Shown here in pieces: positions 43,697 to 52,017 of a DNA stretch of 64,000 nucleotides (positions within the stretch are counted from its first letter, which is position 1; each line of letters opens with the position of its first letter). The notes beneath the pieces were generated by a model, which saw only the letters and a program-made list of their open reading frames with translations, did not search any database and was not told the origin of the DNA. This stretch comes from Amycolatopsis nalaikhensis (lineage in GTDB: Bacteria; Actinomycetota; Actinomycetes; Mycobacteriales; Pseudonocardiaceae). The translations under genes were made by a program, and so were the position numbers. The stretch is taken from the NCBI RefSeq assembly GCF_030264295.1, contig NZ_CP127173.1, positions 7,501 to 71,500 on the forward strand. Direction: 5' to 3'.

Positions 43697-44428
43697 TCAG
43701 GCCGCGCGCTGGGCGCCGTCCGCGTGCCACGACGGGTAGTGGTAGCGCGTGTGCAGCAACGACCGCTGCCGGGCGAGTTCGGCGGCGGTAGGCGGGCGCG
43801 GCACCAGCGTGCCGAGCAGGTGCGACGCCGCCGCCCGCACCGCCGCCTCCACCGCCGGGAAGCCGGGCCGCAGGCCGTGCTCGGCCAGGGACGCCACCGG
43901 GCTGCGGTGCGAGTCGAGCGGCCGCGGGTCGGGCGGTGCGCTCGTCAGGTAGCGGCCGACCAGCGACGCCGACGTCTCGACCAGCAGCGTCGAGTGGGCC
44001 AGCAGCACGCCCTTGGTGCGGAACACGGCGAACCCGCACAACTTCGCGTCGCCGACGAACAGCCCGCGGTCGCCGATCCGCGGTACCAGCCCGAGCTGGT
44101 CGACGGCCGCGCTCATGACCTGGCCGAGTGTCTCCAGCGGCCGGTCGGTGGGCCCGGGCAGCACCAGGGTCACGTTCAGGTTGCCGGGGTCGTGGAACAC
44201 CGTGCCGCCGCCGCTGGCCCGGCGCAGCACCGGGACGCCGTCGCGGGCGCACTCTTCGATGCGGACTTCACGGGCGATGCGCTGGCCTCGGCCGACCACG
44301 ACGCAAACTGGGTTGCGCCAGAGCCACAGGACGGGTGACTCGGGCGCAACCCGGAGGAGCGCTTCGTCGAACGCGAGGTTCTCGGCGGGGTCGGTGAACG
44401 CGGCACGCACATCCGACCCGGTCGTCAT
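43697..44428 (-). CDS. Lipoate-protein ligase/octanoyltransferase family (LplA/LipM-like)
   Basis: A 243-aa member of the biotin/lipoyl attachment (BPL_LplA_LipB) fold. FDEALLRVAP, the lipoyl-AMP loop RRASGGGTVFHDPGNLNVTL and the lysine region GDAKLCGFAVFRTKGVLLAH are typical. It should attach lipoate or octanoate to E2 and GcvH proteins. No C-terminal accessory LplA domain is present, so LipM-type octanoyl transfer is an alternative. Its ATG overlaps the pntB stop by 4 nt, making it the last gene of the transhydrogenase operon, an unusual pairing. Confidence 0.85.
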   Translation of the reverse strand: MTTGSDVRAAFTDPAENLAFDEALLRVAPESPVLWLWRNPVCVVVGRGQRIAREVRIEECARDGVPVLRRASGGGTVFHDPGNLNVTLVLPGPTDRPLETLGQVMSAAVDQLGLVPRIGDRGLFVGDAKLCGFAVFRTKGVLLAHSTLLVETSASLVGRYLTSAPPDPRPLDSHRSPVASLAEHGLRPGFPAVEAAVRAAASHLLGTLVPRPPTAAELARQRSLLHTRYHYPSWHADGAQRAA

Positions 44429-45810
44429 AGCGCCTTGAGTTCCTCCACGATCTCGCCCACCGACGACTTGGCGTCCCCGAAGAGCATGCTGGTCTTCGGA
44501 TCGTAGAACAGGTCGTTGTCGATGCCGGCGAAGCCGGAGCTCATGCCGCGTTTCAAGACGATCACGGACCGGCTCTCGTTGACCTTGAGGATCGGCATCC
44601 CGTAGATCGGCGAGCTCGGGTCGGTCTGCGCCGCCGGGTTCGTGACGTCGTTCGCGCCGATCACCAGCGCGACGTCGGTCTGGGCGAACTCGGAGTTGAT
44701 CTCGTCCATCTCCTTGAGCTGCTCGTACGGCACGTCGGCCTCGGCGAGCAGCACGTTCATGTGCCCGGGCATCCGGCCCGCCACCGGGTGGATGGCGTAG
44801 GCGACCTGGATTCCCTTCTTCTCCAGCAGCTTCGCCATCTCGCGGACGGTGTGCTGGGCCTGCGCCACGGCCATGCCGTAGCCCGGCACGACGACGACCT
44901 TGCTGGCGTAGGCCATCTGGATCGCCGTGTCGGCCGCGCTCGTCGAGCGCACCGGCCGCGCTTCCTTCGCCTCGCCGGAGGCGACCGCCGGGCCGCCGCC
45001 GAAGCCGCCCGCGACGATCGCCGGGATGGACCGGTTCATCGCCTTGGCCATCAGGTTGGTCAGGATCGAACCGGACGCGCCGACGATCATGCCCGCGACG
45101 ATCAGCGCCGTGTTGTCCAGCGCCAGGCCCATCGCCGCGGCCGAGAGGCCGGTGAACGCGTTGAGCAGCGAGATGACGACCGGCATGTCCGCGCCGCCGA
45201 TCGGCAGCACGACGGTGAGGCCGAGGATGCCCGCCGCGACGAGCAGCCCGATCATCAGCCAGCCGTTGTCGCCGCCGGTGACGATGAGCACGGCGCAGAC
45301 CAGCGCGATCAGCAGGAGCAGCGCGTTGACCGGCTGCTGCAGCTTCCCGAGCGTGATCGGGCGGCCGCTGATCAGCTCCTGGAGCTTGCCGAACGCGACG
45401 TTCGAGCCCCAGAACGAGATCGACCCGATGATCGCGGCGAACAGCGACGCGATCGCGATGTACACCGGCTCGTGCGCGTAGCCGTGGGTGGAGCGGAACT
45501 CGACCCATGCGATGAGCGCGACCGCGCCGCCGCCGACGCCGTTGAACAGCGCCACCATCTGCGGCATCGCGGTCATCTTGACCTGGCGCGCCGACGGGAC
45601 GCCGACGAGCACGCCGATCGCGACGCCGAGGATGATCAGCAGCCAGTTGCCCATGCCCGGGGTGAGCAGGGTGGCGATGACGGCGATGCCCATGCCGACC
45701 GCGGCGATCCAGTTGCCGCGGACGGCGGTGCGCGGGCCGGTGAGGCCCATCAGGCCGTAGATGAAGAGGGCGAACGCGATGATGTAGAGGATCGCGATGA
45801 AGTCGGTCAC
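44425..45810 (-). CDS. pntB: NAD(P) transhydrogenase beta subunit PntB
   Basis: A 461-aa subunit with nine or so N-terminal helices (FIYGLMGLTGPRTAVRGN, ATLLTPGMGNW) and the C-terminal NADP-binding dIII domain with VPGYGMAVAQAQH and VIGANDVTNPAA. It couples proton entry to reduction of NADP+ by NADH. The GTG at 45810 overlaps the pntAB stop, and its own stop overlaps the lipoate ligase start. Full length for the family. Confidence 0.95.
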   Translation of the reverse strand: MTDFIAILYIIAFALFIYGLMGLTGPRTAVRGNWIAAVGMGIAVIATLLTPGMGNWLLIILGVAIGVLVGVPSARQVKMTAMPQMVALFNGVGGGAVALIAWVEFRSTHGYAHEPVYIAIASLFAAIIGSISFWGSNVAFGKLQELISGRPITLGKLQQPVNALLLLIALVCAVLIVTGGDNGWLMIGLLVAAGILGLTVVLPIGGADMPVVISLLNAFTGLSAAAMGLALDNTALIVAGMIVGASGSILTNLMAKAMNRSIPAIVAGGFGGGPAVASGEAKEARPVRSTSAADTAIQMAYASKVVVVPGYGMAVAQAQHTVREMAKLLEKKGIQVAYAIHPVAGRMPGHMNVLLAEADVPYEQLKEMDEINSEFAQTDVALVIGANDVTNPAAQTDPSSPIYGMPILKVNESRSVIVLKRGMSSGFAGIDNDLFYDPKTSMLFGDAKSSVGEIVEELKAL

Positions 45811-46121
45811 TTCGTCTCCTCCTCATCGGCCGGCGCGGGCTTCTTGCCCTTGAACATCGACAGCATCCGGTCGGTGACCAGGAACCCGCCGACGACGTTG
45901 ATCGTGCCGAAGGCGATCGCGATCACCAGCAGGATCTTGTTGAAGACGCCGTCGACGCCGAGGCCGAGCACGACCAGCCCGCCCAGCAGCACGATGCCGT
46001 GGATGGCGTTGGTGCCGGACATCAGCGGGGTGTGCAGCGTGTTGGGCACCTTGGAGATGACGGCGAAGCCGACGAACCCGGCGAGCACGAGCACCGCCAG
46101 GTTCTGCACCAGAGGACTCAC
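45807..46121 (-). CDS. pntAB: NAD(P) transhydrogenase alpha subunit part 2 (PntAB, membrane)
   Basis: A 104-aa membrane segment with about three helices (LAVLVLAGFVGFAVISKV, IVLLGGLVVLGLG, LLVIAIAFGTINVVGG). The central VPNTLHTPLMSGTNAIHGI motif is diagnostic for the dII region of transhydrogenase alpha. The split alpha subunit (PntAA plus PntAB) is the three-polypeptide type found in many actinomycetes. The overlaps with both neighbours are 4 nt. Confidence 0.95.
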   Translation of the reverse strand: MSPLVQNLAVLVLAGFVGFAVISKVPNTLHTPLMSGTNAIHGIVLLGGLVVLGLGVDGVFNKILLVIAIAFGTINVVGGFLVTDRMLSMFKGKKPAPADEEETK

Positions 46122-47230
46122 GAGGCGCTCCCTTCGCGCCCGGCCACGCAGGCACCGGCGACGATCTCGTCTTCGAAGTTCAGCTCCAGCGCGCCTTCCT
46201 TGGTCACGAGCAGCTCCAGCAGCTCGACGACGTTGCGGGCGTAGAGCTCGCTGGCGTGCGAAGGCATTTCGGCGGGCAGGTTCAGCGGGGAGGAGATGGT
46301 GACGTCGTGCTCCACGACGTCCTCGCCCGGCTTGGTCAGCTCGCAGTTGCCGCCGGTCTCGCCCGCGAGGTCGACCACGACCGAGCCGGCGGGCATGCCC
46401 TTGACGGCGTCCGCGGTGACCAGGGTCGGCGCCTTGCGGCCGGGCACCAGCGCCGTCGTGATCACGACGTCGAACTTCGTGATGGCCTCGGTGAGCCGCC
46501 GCTGCTGTTCCTCGCGCTCCTCCGGGGTCAGCTCGCGGGCGTACCCGCCTTCACCGACCGCTTCGATGCCGAGGTCGAGGAACTGCGCGCCGAGCGACTT
46601 GACCTGCTCGGCTACCTCCGGCCGGACGTCGTAGCCGGTGGTCTGCGCGCCGAGCCGCTTCGCCGTGGCCAGCGCCTGCAGCCCGGCGACACCGGCGCCG
46701 AGCACCAGCACCTTCGCGGGCGGCACGGTGCCGGCCGCGGTGGTGAGCATCGGGAAGAAGCGCGGGAGCTTCTGCGCCGCGAGCAGCACGGCGCGGTAGC
46801 CGCCGATGCTGGCCTGCGACGACAGCGCGTCCATCGCCTGCGCGCGGGAGATCCGCGGGATGGCCTCCATCGCGAACGCCTTCAGGCCCGCTTCTTCGAG
46901 CTTCGCGAGTCCTTCCGGGTTGCCGCGCGGGTCGAGGAAGCCGACGAGCACGGCGCCCCGGCTCAGCTTCGCGACTTCCTCCGGCGAAGGCGGGTTGACC
47001 TTCACGACGACCTGCGCGCCCCACGCGTCGCCGAGTTCGGCGCCCGCTTGGGTGTACGCGTCGTCACTCAGGTACGCCCCGGCGCCGGCGCCCGGCTCGA
47101 CCAGCACGCGCAGCCCGCGCTGCGCGAGCCGCCCGACCAGCTTGGGCACCATGGCGACCCGGCGCTCCCCGGGGCGTGATTCGGCCACCACACCCACGGT
47201 GAGCTGCTGACTCTGTTCGCTGTCCGTCAC
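46118..47230 (-). CDS. pntAA: NAD(P) transhydrogenase alpha subunit part 1 (PntAA)
   Basis: A 370-aa soluble NAD(H)-binding dI domain. RPGERRVAMVPKLVGRLA at the N-terminus, VLVLGAGVAGLQALATAKRL (Rossmann glycines) and VITTALVPGRKAPTLVT are characteristic of the AlaDH/PNT family. QASIGGYRAVLLAAQ is the conserved transhydrogenase loop. GTG start at 47230, first gene of pntAA-pntAB-pntB-lipoate ligase. Provides NADPH for biosynthesis, including the nearby fatty-acid pathways. Confidence 0.95.
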   Translation of the reverse strand: MTDSEQSQQLTVGVVAESRPGERRVAMVPKLVGRLAQRGLRVLVEPGAGAGAYLSDDAYTQAGAELGDAWGAQVVVKVNPPSPEEVAKLSRGAVLVGFLDPRGNPEGLAKLEEAGLKAFAMEAIPRISRAQAMDALSSQASIGGYRAVLLAAQKLPRFFPMLTTAAGTVPPAKVLVLGAGVAGLQALATAKRLGAQTTGYDVRPEVAEQVKSLGAQFLDLGIEAVGEGGYARELTPEEREEQQRRLTEAITKFDVVITTALVPGRKAPTLVTADAVKGMPAGSVVVDLAGETGGNCELTKPGEDVVEHDVTISSPLNLPAEMPSHASELYARNVVELLELLVTKEGALELNFEDEIVAGACVAGREGSAS

Positions 47231-47353
47231 ACGACCTCCTCATCGGCGAGGCACGATCCGAGGGTTGTACCACGCCGGACCGACAGTCCCCAGTGACGTG
47301 AGTCGCAAGTCTGACGGGTGTGCCGGGAAATACGAGTGCCGGGCGGGAAACGT

Positions 47354-48013
47354 TCAGGTGGTTTTCCAGTGCGGGATGCCGAGCAGGATCAGCCGCAGCC
47401 GCTTTTCCGCCGTTCGGGTGATTTTCGGGTCTTCACCTGGGCGGGCTTCCAGCAGCTCGACCGTGGTCGTGATCATCACGGAAACGATCAAGTCGGCCAG
47501 CATGTGCAGGTCTTCGGTGCTCCACGCGCGCAGCGGCGCGAACCGGGCGAGGTCGATCGCCAGGTCGCCGGAGAACATCCGCAGCTCGACGGCGATGGCG
47601 CGGGCGAGCGGGCCGCCGCCGTAGCGCTCGCGGGTGAGGAACCGGAAATGGTCCTCGTTCGCCCGGACGAATTGGTGGACCGTGGCCACCGACGCGCTGA
47701 TCATGCCCTGGTAGGTGTCCGGGTCGGTGCGCGCCGAGCGCATCATGCCGCGCAGCGTCCGCGTCGCTTCTTCGACGAGCGCGACGCCGAGTTCCTCCAT
47801 CGAGGCGAAGTGCCGGTAGAAGGCCGTCGGGACGATCCCGGCTCCTTTCGCGACCTCGCGCAGGGACAGCGTCGCGAAGGGGCGGTCGGCCAGCAGGTCC
47901 AGCGCGGTGTCCAGCAACGCCTGACGCGTGCGCTGTTTGCGCTCTTGGCGGCTCACCGGCGTCAGTGGTTCGGACACGGGGTCCAGCGTACGGATGTCCA
48001 CCGCGTTGCTCAC
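47354..48013 (-). CDS. TetR-family regulator of the desaturase operon
   Basis: A 219-aa repressor with the N-terminal HTH in ATLSLREVAKGAGIVPTAFY and the helical ligand domain after it. GAGGA 6 nt before the GTG at 48013 supports that start. It is divergent from a ferredoxin reductase/desaturase operon, with perfect inverted repeats between them, as in unsaturated-fatty-acid-responsive systems such as DesT/FabR. Control by acyl-CoA is therefore a reasonable inference. Confidence 0.88.
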   Translation of the reverse strand: MSNAVDIRTLDPVSEPLTPVSRQERKQRTRQALLDTALDLLADRPFATLSLREVAKGAGIVPTAFYRHFASMEELGVALVEEATRTLRGMMRSARTDPDTYQGMISASVATVHQFVRANEDHFRFLTRERYGGGPLARAIAVELRMFSGDLAIDLARFAPLRAWSTEDLHMLADLIVSVMITTTVELLEARPGEDPKITRTAEKRLRLILLGIPHWKTT

Positions 48014-48058
48014 GTCACATCCTCGGGGTCTCGCGTTGACAGGCGGTCCACTTCTGCA

Positions 48059-48076
48059 GTGCACTATTCAGTGCAC
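48059..48076. promoter_or_regulatory. Candidate TetR operator upstream of the reductase/desaturase operon
   Basis: GTGCACT-ATTC-AGTGCAC is a perfect 7-bp inverted repeat with a 4-nt centre. A second element ACAGT-CGTTC-ACTGT follows at 48075-48089, so two overlapping dyads cover 31 bp. TTGACA at 48036-48041 is a good -35 whose -10 would fall inside the first dyad, so binding should block transcription. Confidence 0.6.
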
Positions 48077-48105
48077 AGTCGTTCACTGTAATCGAGGAGG
48101 ACACG

Positions 48106-49173
48106 ATGACGGCGCTCATCCCCCGGCGGGTGCGCAGCCTCGCCTCGCTGGCCGAGGCGCTGCTGACGCCGCACGGGATGGACCGCTACCTGGAGCTCGT
48201 CGACCCGATGCTGGTCCGCCGCGAGATCCGCGGGCTGGTCACGGCCGTGCGGAAGCAGACGCCGGACACCGTCACCCTCACCGTCAAGCCCAGCCGCGCG
48301 TGGCCCGGCTTCACCGCCGGGCAGTACGTCCGCGTGCAGGTGGAGATCGACGGCGTCCGGCTCACCCGCTGTTATTCGCCGTGCGGTTCGCAGTACGACG
48401 GCGAACTGGAGTTCACGGTCAAGGAGCAGGGCCTGGTCTCCGGGCACCTGAACCGCGCGATCGGCGTCGGTTCGGTGGTCAACCTGTCCACTCCGGACGG
48501 TGGGTTCACGCTGCCCGCCGCCCGGCCGGACCGCGTGCTGCTGATCGCGGGTGGCAGCGGCATCACGCCGGTGCTCGCCATGGCCCGCACGCTGGTCGAC
48601 GAGGGGCACACCGGCGAGATCGTGTTCGTGCAGTACTCGAACGGGCCGGCCGACGCGCTCTACCGCACCGAACTGGCCGAGCTCGCCGCCCGGCACCCCG
48701 GGCTGCGGGTCGTGCACGCCTACACCCACTCGAAGGGCGGCGACCTGAACGGCTTCTTCGCCCCGGAGCACCTCGCGCGGGTCGCGCCCTGGTTCCGCGA
48801 CGCGGAGGCGTTCGTCTGCGGCCCGAAGCCGCTCATGGACGCGGTCCGCGAGGAATTGGGTGAACGCGTGCACACCGAAGAGTTCACGCCGCCGGCGTTG
48901 ACCTTCGACACGGCGAACGCCGAAGGCCAGGTGCGCTTCAAGCGCAGCGGGCGGGAGTGCGCCAACTCGGGGAAGCCGTTGCTGGAGCAGGCCGAGGAGG
49001 CCGGGCTGTCGCCGGAGCACGGCTGCCGGATGGGCATCTGCTTCTCCTGCACCCAGCTCAAGACCGCCGGGCGCGTCCGCAACGCGCGCACCGGCGAGAT
49101 TTCCGGCGACGAAGACGAAGAAATCCAGCTCTGCATCTCCGTCCCGGTCGGGGACGTCGAGATCGACGCTTAG
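48106..49173 (+). CDS. Ferredoxin-NADP reductase-type protein with C-terminal 2Fe-2S domain (desaturase partner)
   Basis: A 355-aa electron-transfer protein: FAD-binding barrel (RCYSPCGSQYDGELEFTVK), NAD(P)H domain (VLLIAGGSGITPVLAMART, FVCGPKPLMDAV), then a plant-type ferredoxin (GCRMGICFSCTQLK and LCIS, the Cys4 set for a 2Fe-2S centre). It matches Rv3230c, which feeds electrons to the DesA3 desaturase, and here too the desaturase follows 11 nt later. The ATG at 48106 has GAGGAGG upstream. Confidence 0.92.
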   Translation: MTALIPRRVRSLASLAEALLTPHGMDRYLELVDPMLVRREIRGLVTAVRKQTPDTVTLTVKPSRAWPGFTAGQYVRVQVEIDGVRLTRCYSPCGSQYDGELEFTVKEQGLVSGHLNRAIGVGSVVNLSTPDGGFTLPAARPDRVLLIAGGSGITPVLAMARTLVDEGHTGEIVFVQYSNGPADALYRTELAELAARHPGLRVVHAYTHSKGGDLNGFFAPEHLARVAPWFRDAEAFVCGPKPLMDAVREELGERVHTEEFTPPALTFDTANAEGQVRFKRSGRECANSGKPLLEQAEEAGLSPEHGCRMGICFSCTQLKTAGRVRNARTGEISGDEDEEIQLCISVPVGDVEIDA

Positions 49174-49184
49174 AGGAGAAAGCC

Positions 49185-50291
49185 ATGACCGGTCTGCAGG
49201 ACCGCCTGACCCCGGAACAGGTCGAGGAGTTCGGCCGCGAGCTCGACGCGCTGCGGCAGCGGATCGTCGACGACCTGGGCCAGGCCGACGTCGACTACAT
49301 CCACACCATCATCAAAACCCAGCGTGGCCTGGAAGTCGCCGGGCGGGCGCTGCTGTTCGCCGGGTTCTTCCCGCCCGCGTGGCTCGCCGGCGTCGGCGCG
49401 CTGTCGGTGGCGAAGATCCTGGACAACATGGAGATCGGCCACAACGTCATGCACGGCCAGTACGACTGGACGCGTGACCCGGCGCTGAGCTCGCAGCGGT
49501 TCGAGTGGGACACGGTGGCGCCGGCGGAGAACTGGCGGCACTCGCACAACTACATCCACCACACGTACACGAACATCCTCGACAAGGACCGGGACATCGG
49601 CTACGGCATCCTGCGGATGGACGACGCCCAGAAGTGGCACCCGTACTACCTCGGCAACCCGGTGTACGCGACGCTGCTGGCGATCTTCTTCCAGTGGGGC
49701 GTGATGCTGCACGACCTCGAGGTGGAGAAGGTGGTGAAGGGCGAGCGGACGTTCGAGGACAACAAGCCGGTGTGGCGGCGGATCCTGCGGAAGGCGTCCC
49801 GGCAGATCGGCAAGGACTACGTGCTGTTCCCGCTGCTGACGGGCCCGCTGGCACCGCTGACGTTCCTCGGCAACGCGACGGCGAACCTGACCCGCAACCT
49901 GTGGGCGTTCGCGATCATCTTCTGCGGCCACTTCCCGGCGGACGTCGAGAGCTTCACCGAGGAGGAGACGTCGGAAGAGTCGCGGGGGCAGTGGTACCTG
50001 CGCCAGATCCTGGGGTCGGCGAACATCAGCGGCAGCCCGCTGTTCCACATCATGAGCGGCAACCTGTCGCACCAGATCGAGCACCACCTGTTCCCGGACA
50101 TCCCGGCACGCCGGTACCCCGAGATCGCGGGCGAGGTGCGCGCGATCTGCGAGAAGTACGGGCTGCCGTACCACACGGGGCCGTTGCGCAAGCAGCTCTG
50201 GTCGGTGGCGAAGAAGATCGTGAAGCTCGCCCTCCCTTCGTCGCCGACACCGGTTACCGTGGAACCCGACCGGCAGCTCCGAGCAGCGTGA
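49185..50291 (+). CDS. Membrane fatty-acyl desaturase (DesA3-like, three His boxes)
   Basis: A 368-aa di-iron integral-membrane desaturase. His boxes are HNVMHG (86-91), HSHNYIHH (119-126) and HQIEHH near 297, with the QIEHH form typical of the acyl-CoA/lipid front-end and delta-9 groups. GAGGAGAAAGCC precedes the ATG. It should insert a double bond into stearoyl/palmitoyl chains using electrons from the preceding reductase. It adjusts membrane fluidity. The position specificity (delta-9) is inferred from the DesA3/Rv3230c pairing. Confidence 0.92.
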   Translation: MTGLQDRLTPEQVEEFGRELDALRQRIVDDLGQADVDYIHTIIKTQRGLEVAGRALLFAGFFPPAWLAGVGALSVAKILDNMEIGHNVMHGQYDWTRDPALSSQRFEWDTVAPAENWRHSHNYIHHTYTNILDKDRDIGYGILRMDDAQKWHPYYLGNPVYATLLAIFFQWGVMLHDLEVEKVVKGERTFEDNKPVWRRILRKASRQIGKDYVLFPLLTGPLAPLTFLGNATANLTRNLWAFAIIFCGHFPADVESFTEEETSEESRGQWYLRQILGSANISGSPLFHIMSGNLSHQIEHHLFPDIPARRYPEIAGEVRAICEKYGLPYHTGPLRKQLWSVAKKIVKLALPSSPTPVTVEPDRQLRAA

Positions 50292-50298
50292 GGGTGAC

Positions 50299-50499
50299 AT
50301 GGTGGGCCAGTTCGAACGCGAGAAGGACACCCTGCAGGTGATCACCGAATCAGCCGCGACGCACGTCGGCAACATAGCGTCGATCATCACGGGCGCGATC
50401 CGCGACATCGCCCGCGAGACGGGCGACTGGCTCACGGACGTCATCGAGATGCGCGAAGCCGCGCAGCGGGCCCGGGAAGACGACCCGGACACCCCGTAG
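50299..50499 (+). CDS. Small acidic helical protein in the desaturase operon
   Basis: A 66-aa protein, ATG at 50299, 7 nt after the desaturase stop, with GTGAGGGTGAC as a leader. Mostly helical, no cysteine and no transmembrane helix of full length. The segment HVGNIASIITGAIRDIARET is amphipathic and could bind a membrane surface. The acidic C-terminus ends EDDPDTP. Conserved position next to a desaturase suggests an accessory role (inference); I do not recognise a named family. Confidence 0.7.
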   Translation: MVGQFEREKDTLQVITESAATHVGNIASIITGAIRDIARETGDWLTDVIEMREAAQRAREDDPDTP

Positions 50500-50510
50500 C
50501 GCCCGCGTGC

Positions 50511-50589
50511 GCTGAAGGGGACGTTCGTCTCATCTGATGCGGTGAAGGGTCCTTTCCTCGCATGTGATGCGAGTAAAGGACCCTTCAGC
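50511..50589. repeat. Family C palindromic repeat, five 15-bp modules, with a 21-bp stem hairpin
   Basis: GC + five 15-bp modules + GC = 79 bp: TGAAGGGGACGTTCG, TCTCATCTGATGCGG, TGAAGGGTCCTTTCC, TCGCATGTGATGCGA and GTAAAGGACCCTTCA. The right half folds into a near-perfect 21-bp stem (50543-50563 with 50567-50587, one mismatch, loop GTG). The ends GCTGAAGGG/CCCTTCAGC are inverted. The minus-strand frame reads LLASHARKGPFTASDE, closely like the family A peptide. It lies 11 nt after the small gene's stop and would also act as a terminator for the desaturase operon. Confidence 0.85.
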
Positions 50590-50703
50590 CCGCCTCGGGC
50601 CAGCACGGCGCCGGAATTGTCGGTGCCTGCCGGTAATGTGGAAGACGGGGGGCGCCCCCGCGGGCAGCCCGGCATTCCCGGGGCCCGGTAGGGGGAAAAC
50701 CGG

Positions 50704-52008
50704 ATGGGCACGAAGCCACGGCCCGGCGAGACTGGAGCCGTGACCAGCCTCGACGTCCCTCGCCCCCACCCGCTGCGGCGGGTCTTCGGCCCGCTCGCCA
50801 CCCGGGACTTCGGGGCCGAGTACCTCTGGCTGGTCGTCTCCGGCCCGCTCACCCTCTTCGCGCTCGTCACCTTTCTCGTCGTTCTCGCCCTCGGCCTCTG
50901 GCTGACGCCCGTCCTCCTCGGCTTCCTCGTGCTCGCGGGCGCGCTCCTCTACGCCCGCGGTCTCGGTGCCGTCCACCGGCGGCTCGCCCGGGCCCTGCTC
51001 GGGGTCAGCGTGCCCGTCCCGCGGCGGCCTGAGCTGAAGCCGGGCCTCTGGAGCTGGGTCAAAGCCCGGGTCGGGGATCCCGCCGGGTGGCGGACGGCCG
51101 GGTACCTGCTGCTACGCCTCCCGCTCACCCTCGCCGGGCTGTTCGCGATCGTCACCGGCTCGCTCTACGCCGTGGCCGCGACGCCCTTCGCCTTCTTCTG
51201 GTTCCCCCTCGGCGAAAAGGCCTTGCCGGTCTTCGACATCCGGGCCGACCACTGGCCCGCCGCCGTCGCCTGGTCGGCGTCGGGGTTGCTGGTGCTCGTG
51301 GGACTGCCGTGGGTGACCCACGCCTTCGCCGCGCTCGACCGGCTGCTCGTCGTCGGCCTGCTCGGGGAACGGGATCTCTCCGCACGCGTCCGCGATCTCG
51401 AAGCCAGCCGGGCCACCGCCGTCGAAGACGCCGCTCTCCGGCTGCGCCGCATCGAACGCGACCTCCACGACGGTGCGCAGGCCCAGCTCGTCGCCCTCGC
51501 CATGAAGCTCGGCCTCGCCAAGGACGAACTCGAACACCTCGACCTCCCCCAGGTGAAACAGTTGGTCGGCGACGCCCACGCCAACGCGAAGCAAGCGCTG
51601 ACCGAACTGCGCGACCTCGCCCGCGGCATCCACCCGGCCGCCCTCGACGCCGGTCTCGACGTCGCCCTCGCCACCCTCGTCGCCACCTCCGGGATCGACG
51701 CCGGGGTCACCGTGGACCTGCCGCGCCGCCCGCCGCCGTCGCTCGAAACGATCGTCTACTTCAGCGCCGCCGAACTCCTCACCAACGCCGCCAAGCACGG
51801 TGGTCCGGCGCTGGTCGAGGTCACCGAGGAGCGCGACGTCCTGCGGTTGCTGGTGCGCGACGGCGGCCGCGGCGGCGCCCGGATCGTGCCGGGCGGCGGG
51901 CTGGCCGGGGTGGCCGAGCGGCTGCGGACGGTCGACGGCGAGCTGGTCGTCGTCAGCCCGCCCGGCGGTCCGACCGAAGTGACCGCGCGGGTGCCGCTGC
52001 CCCGCTAG
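50704..52008 (+). CDS. Sensor histidine kinase (NarX/DesK-type, HisKA_3)
   Basis: A 434-aa membrane kinase. Four or five hydrophobic segments occupy about 35-215. The dimerisation helix RIERDLHDGAQAQLV follows, with phospho-acceptor His255, then the HATPase_c domain with N-box ELLTNAAKHGGPALVE and G-box GGGLAGVAERL. There is no large extracytoplasmic sensor, so it likely senses the membrane. GGGGGA lies 8 nt before the ATG. It pairs with the response regulator 9 nt downstream. Confidence 0.9.
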   Translation: MGTKPRPGETGAVTSLDVPRPHPLRRVFGPLATRDFGAEYLWLVVSGPLTLFALVTFLVVLALGLWLTPVLLGFLVLAGALLYARGLGAVHRRLARALLGVSVPVPRRPELKPGLWSWVKARVGDPAGWRTAGYLLLRLPLTLAGLFAIVTGSLYAVAATPFAFFWFPLGEKALPVFDIRADHWPAAVAWSASGLLVLVGLPWVTHAFAALDRLLVVGLLGERDLSARVRDLEASRATAVEDAALRLRRIERDLHDGAQAQLVALAMKLGLAKDELEHLDLPQVKQLVGDAHANAKQALTELRDLARGIHPAALDAGLDVALATLVATSGIDAGVTVDLPRRPPPSLETIVYFSAAELLTNAAKHGGPALVEVTEERDVLRLLVRDGGRGGARIVPGGGLAGVAERLRTVDGELVVVSPPGGPTEVTARVPLPR

Positions 52009-52017
52009 GGTCGCGGC

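Noticed and set aside
46806..47210. A 134-codon plus-strand open frame opposite pntAA
   Set aside because: Serine/arginine-rich shadow with no start signal; pntAA is complete and coupled to its operon.
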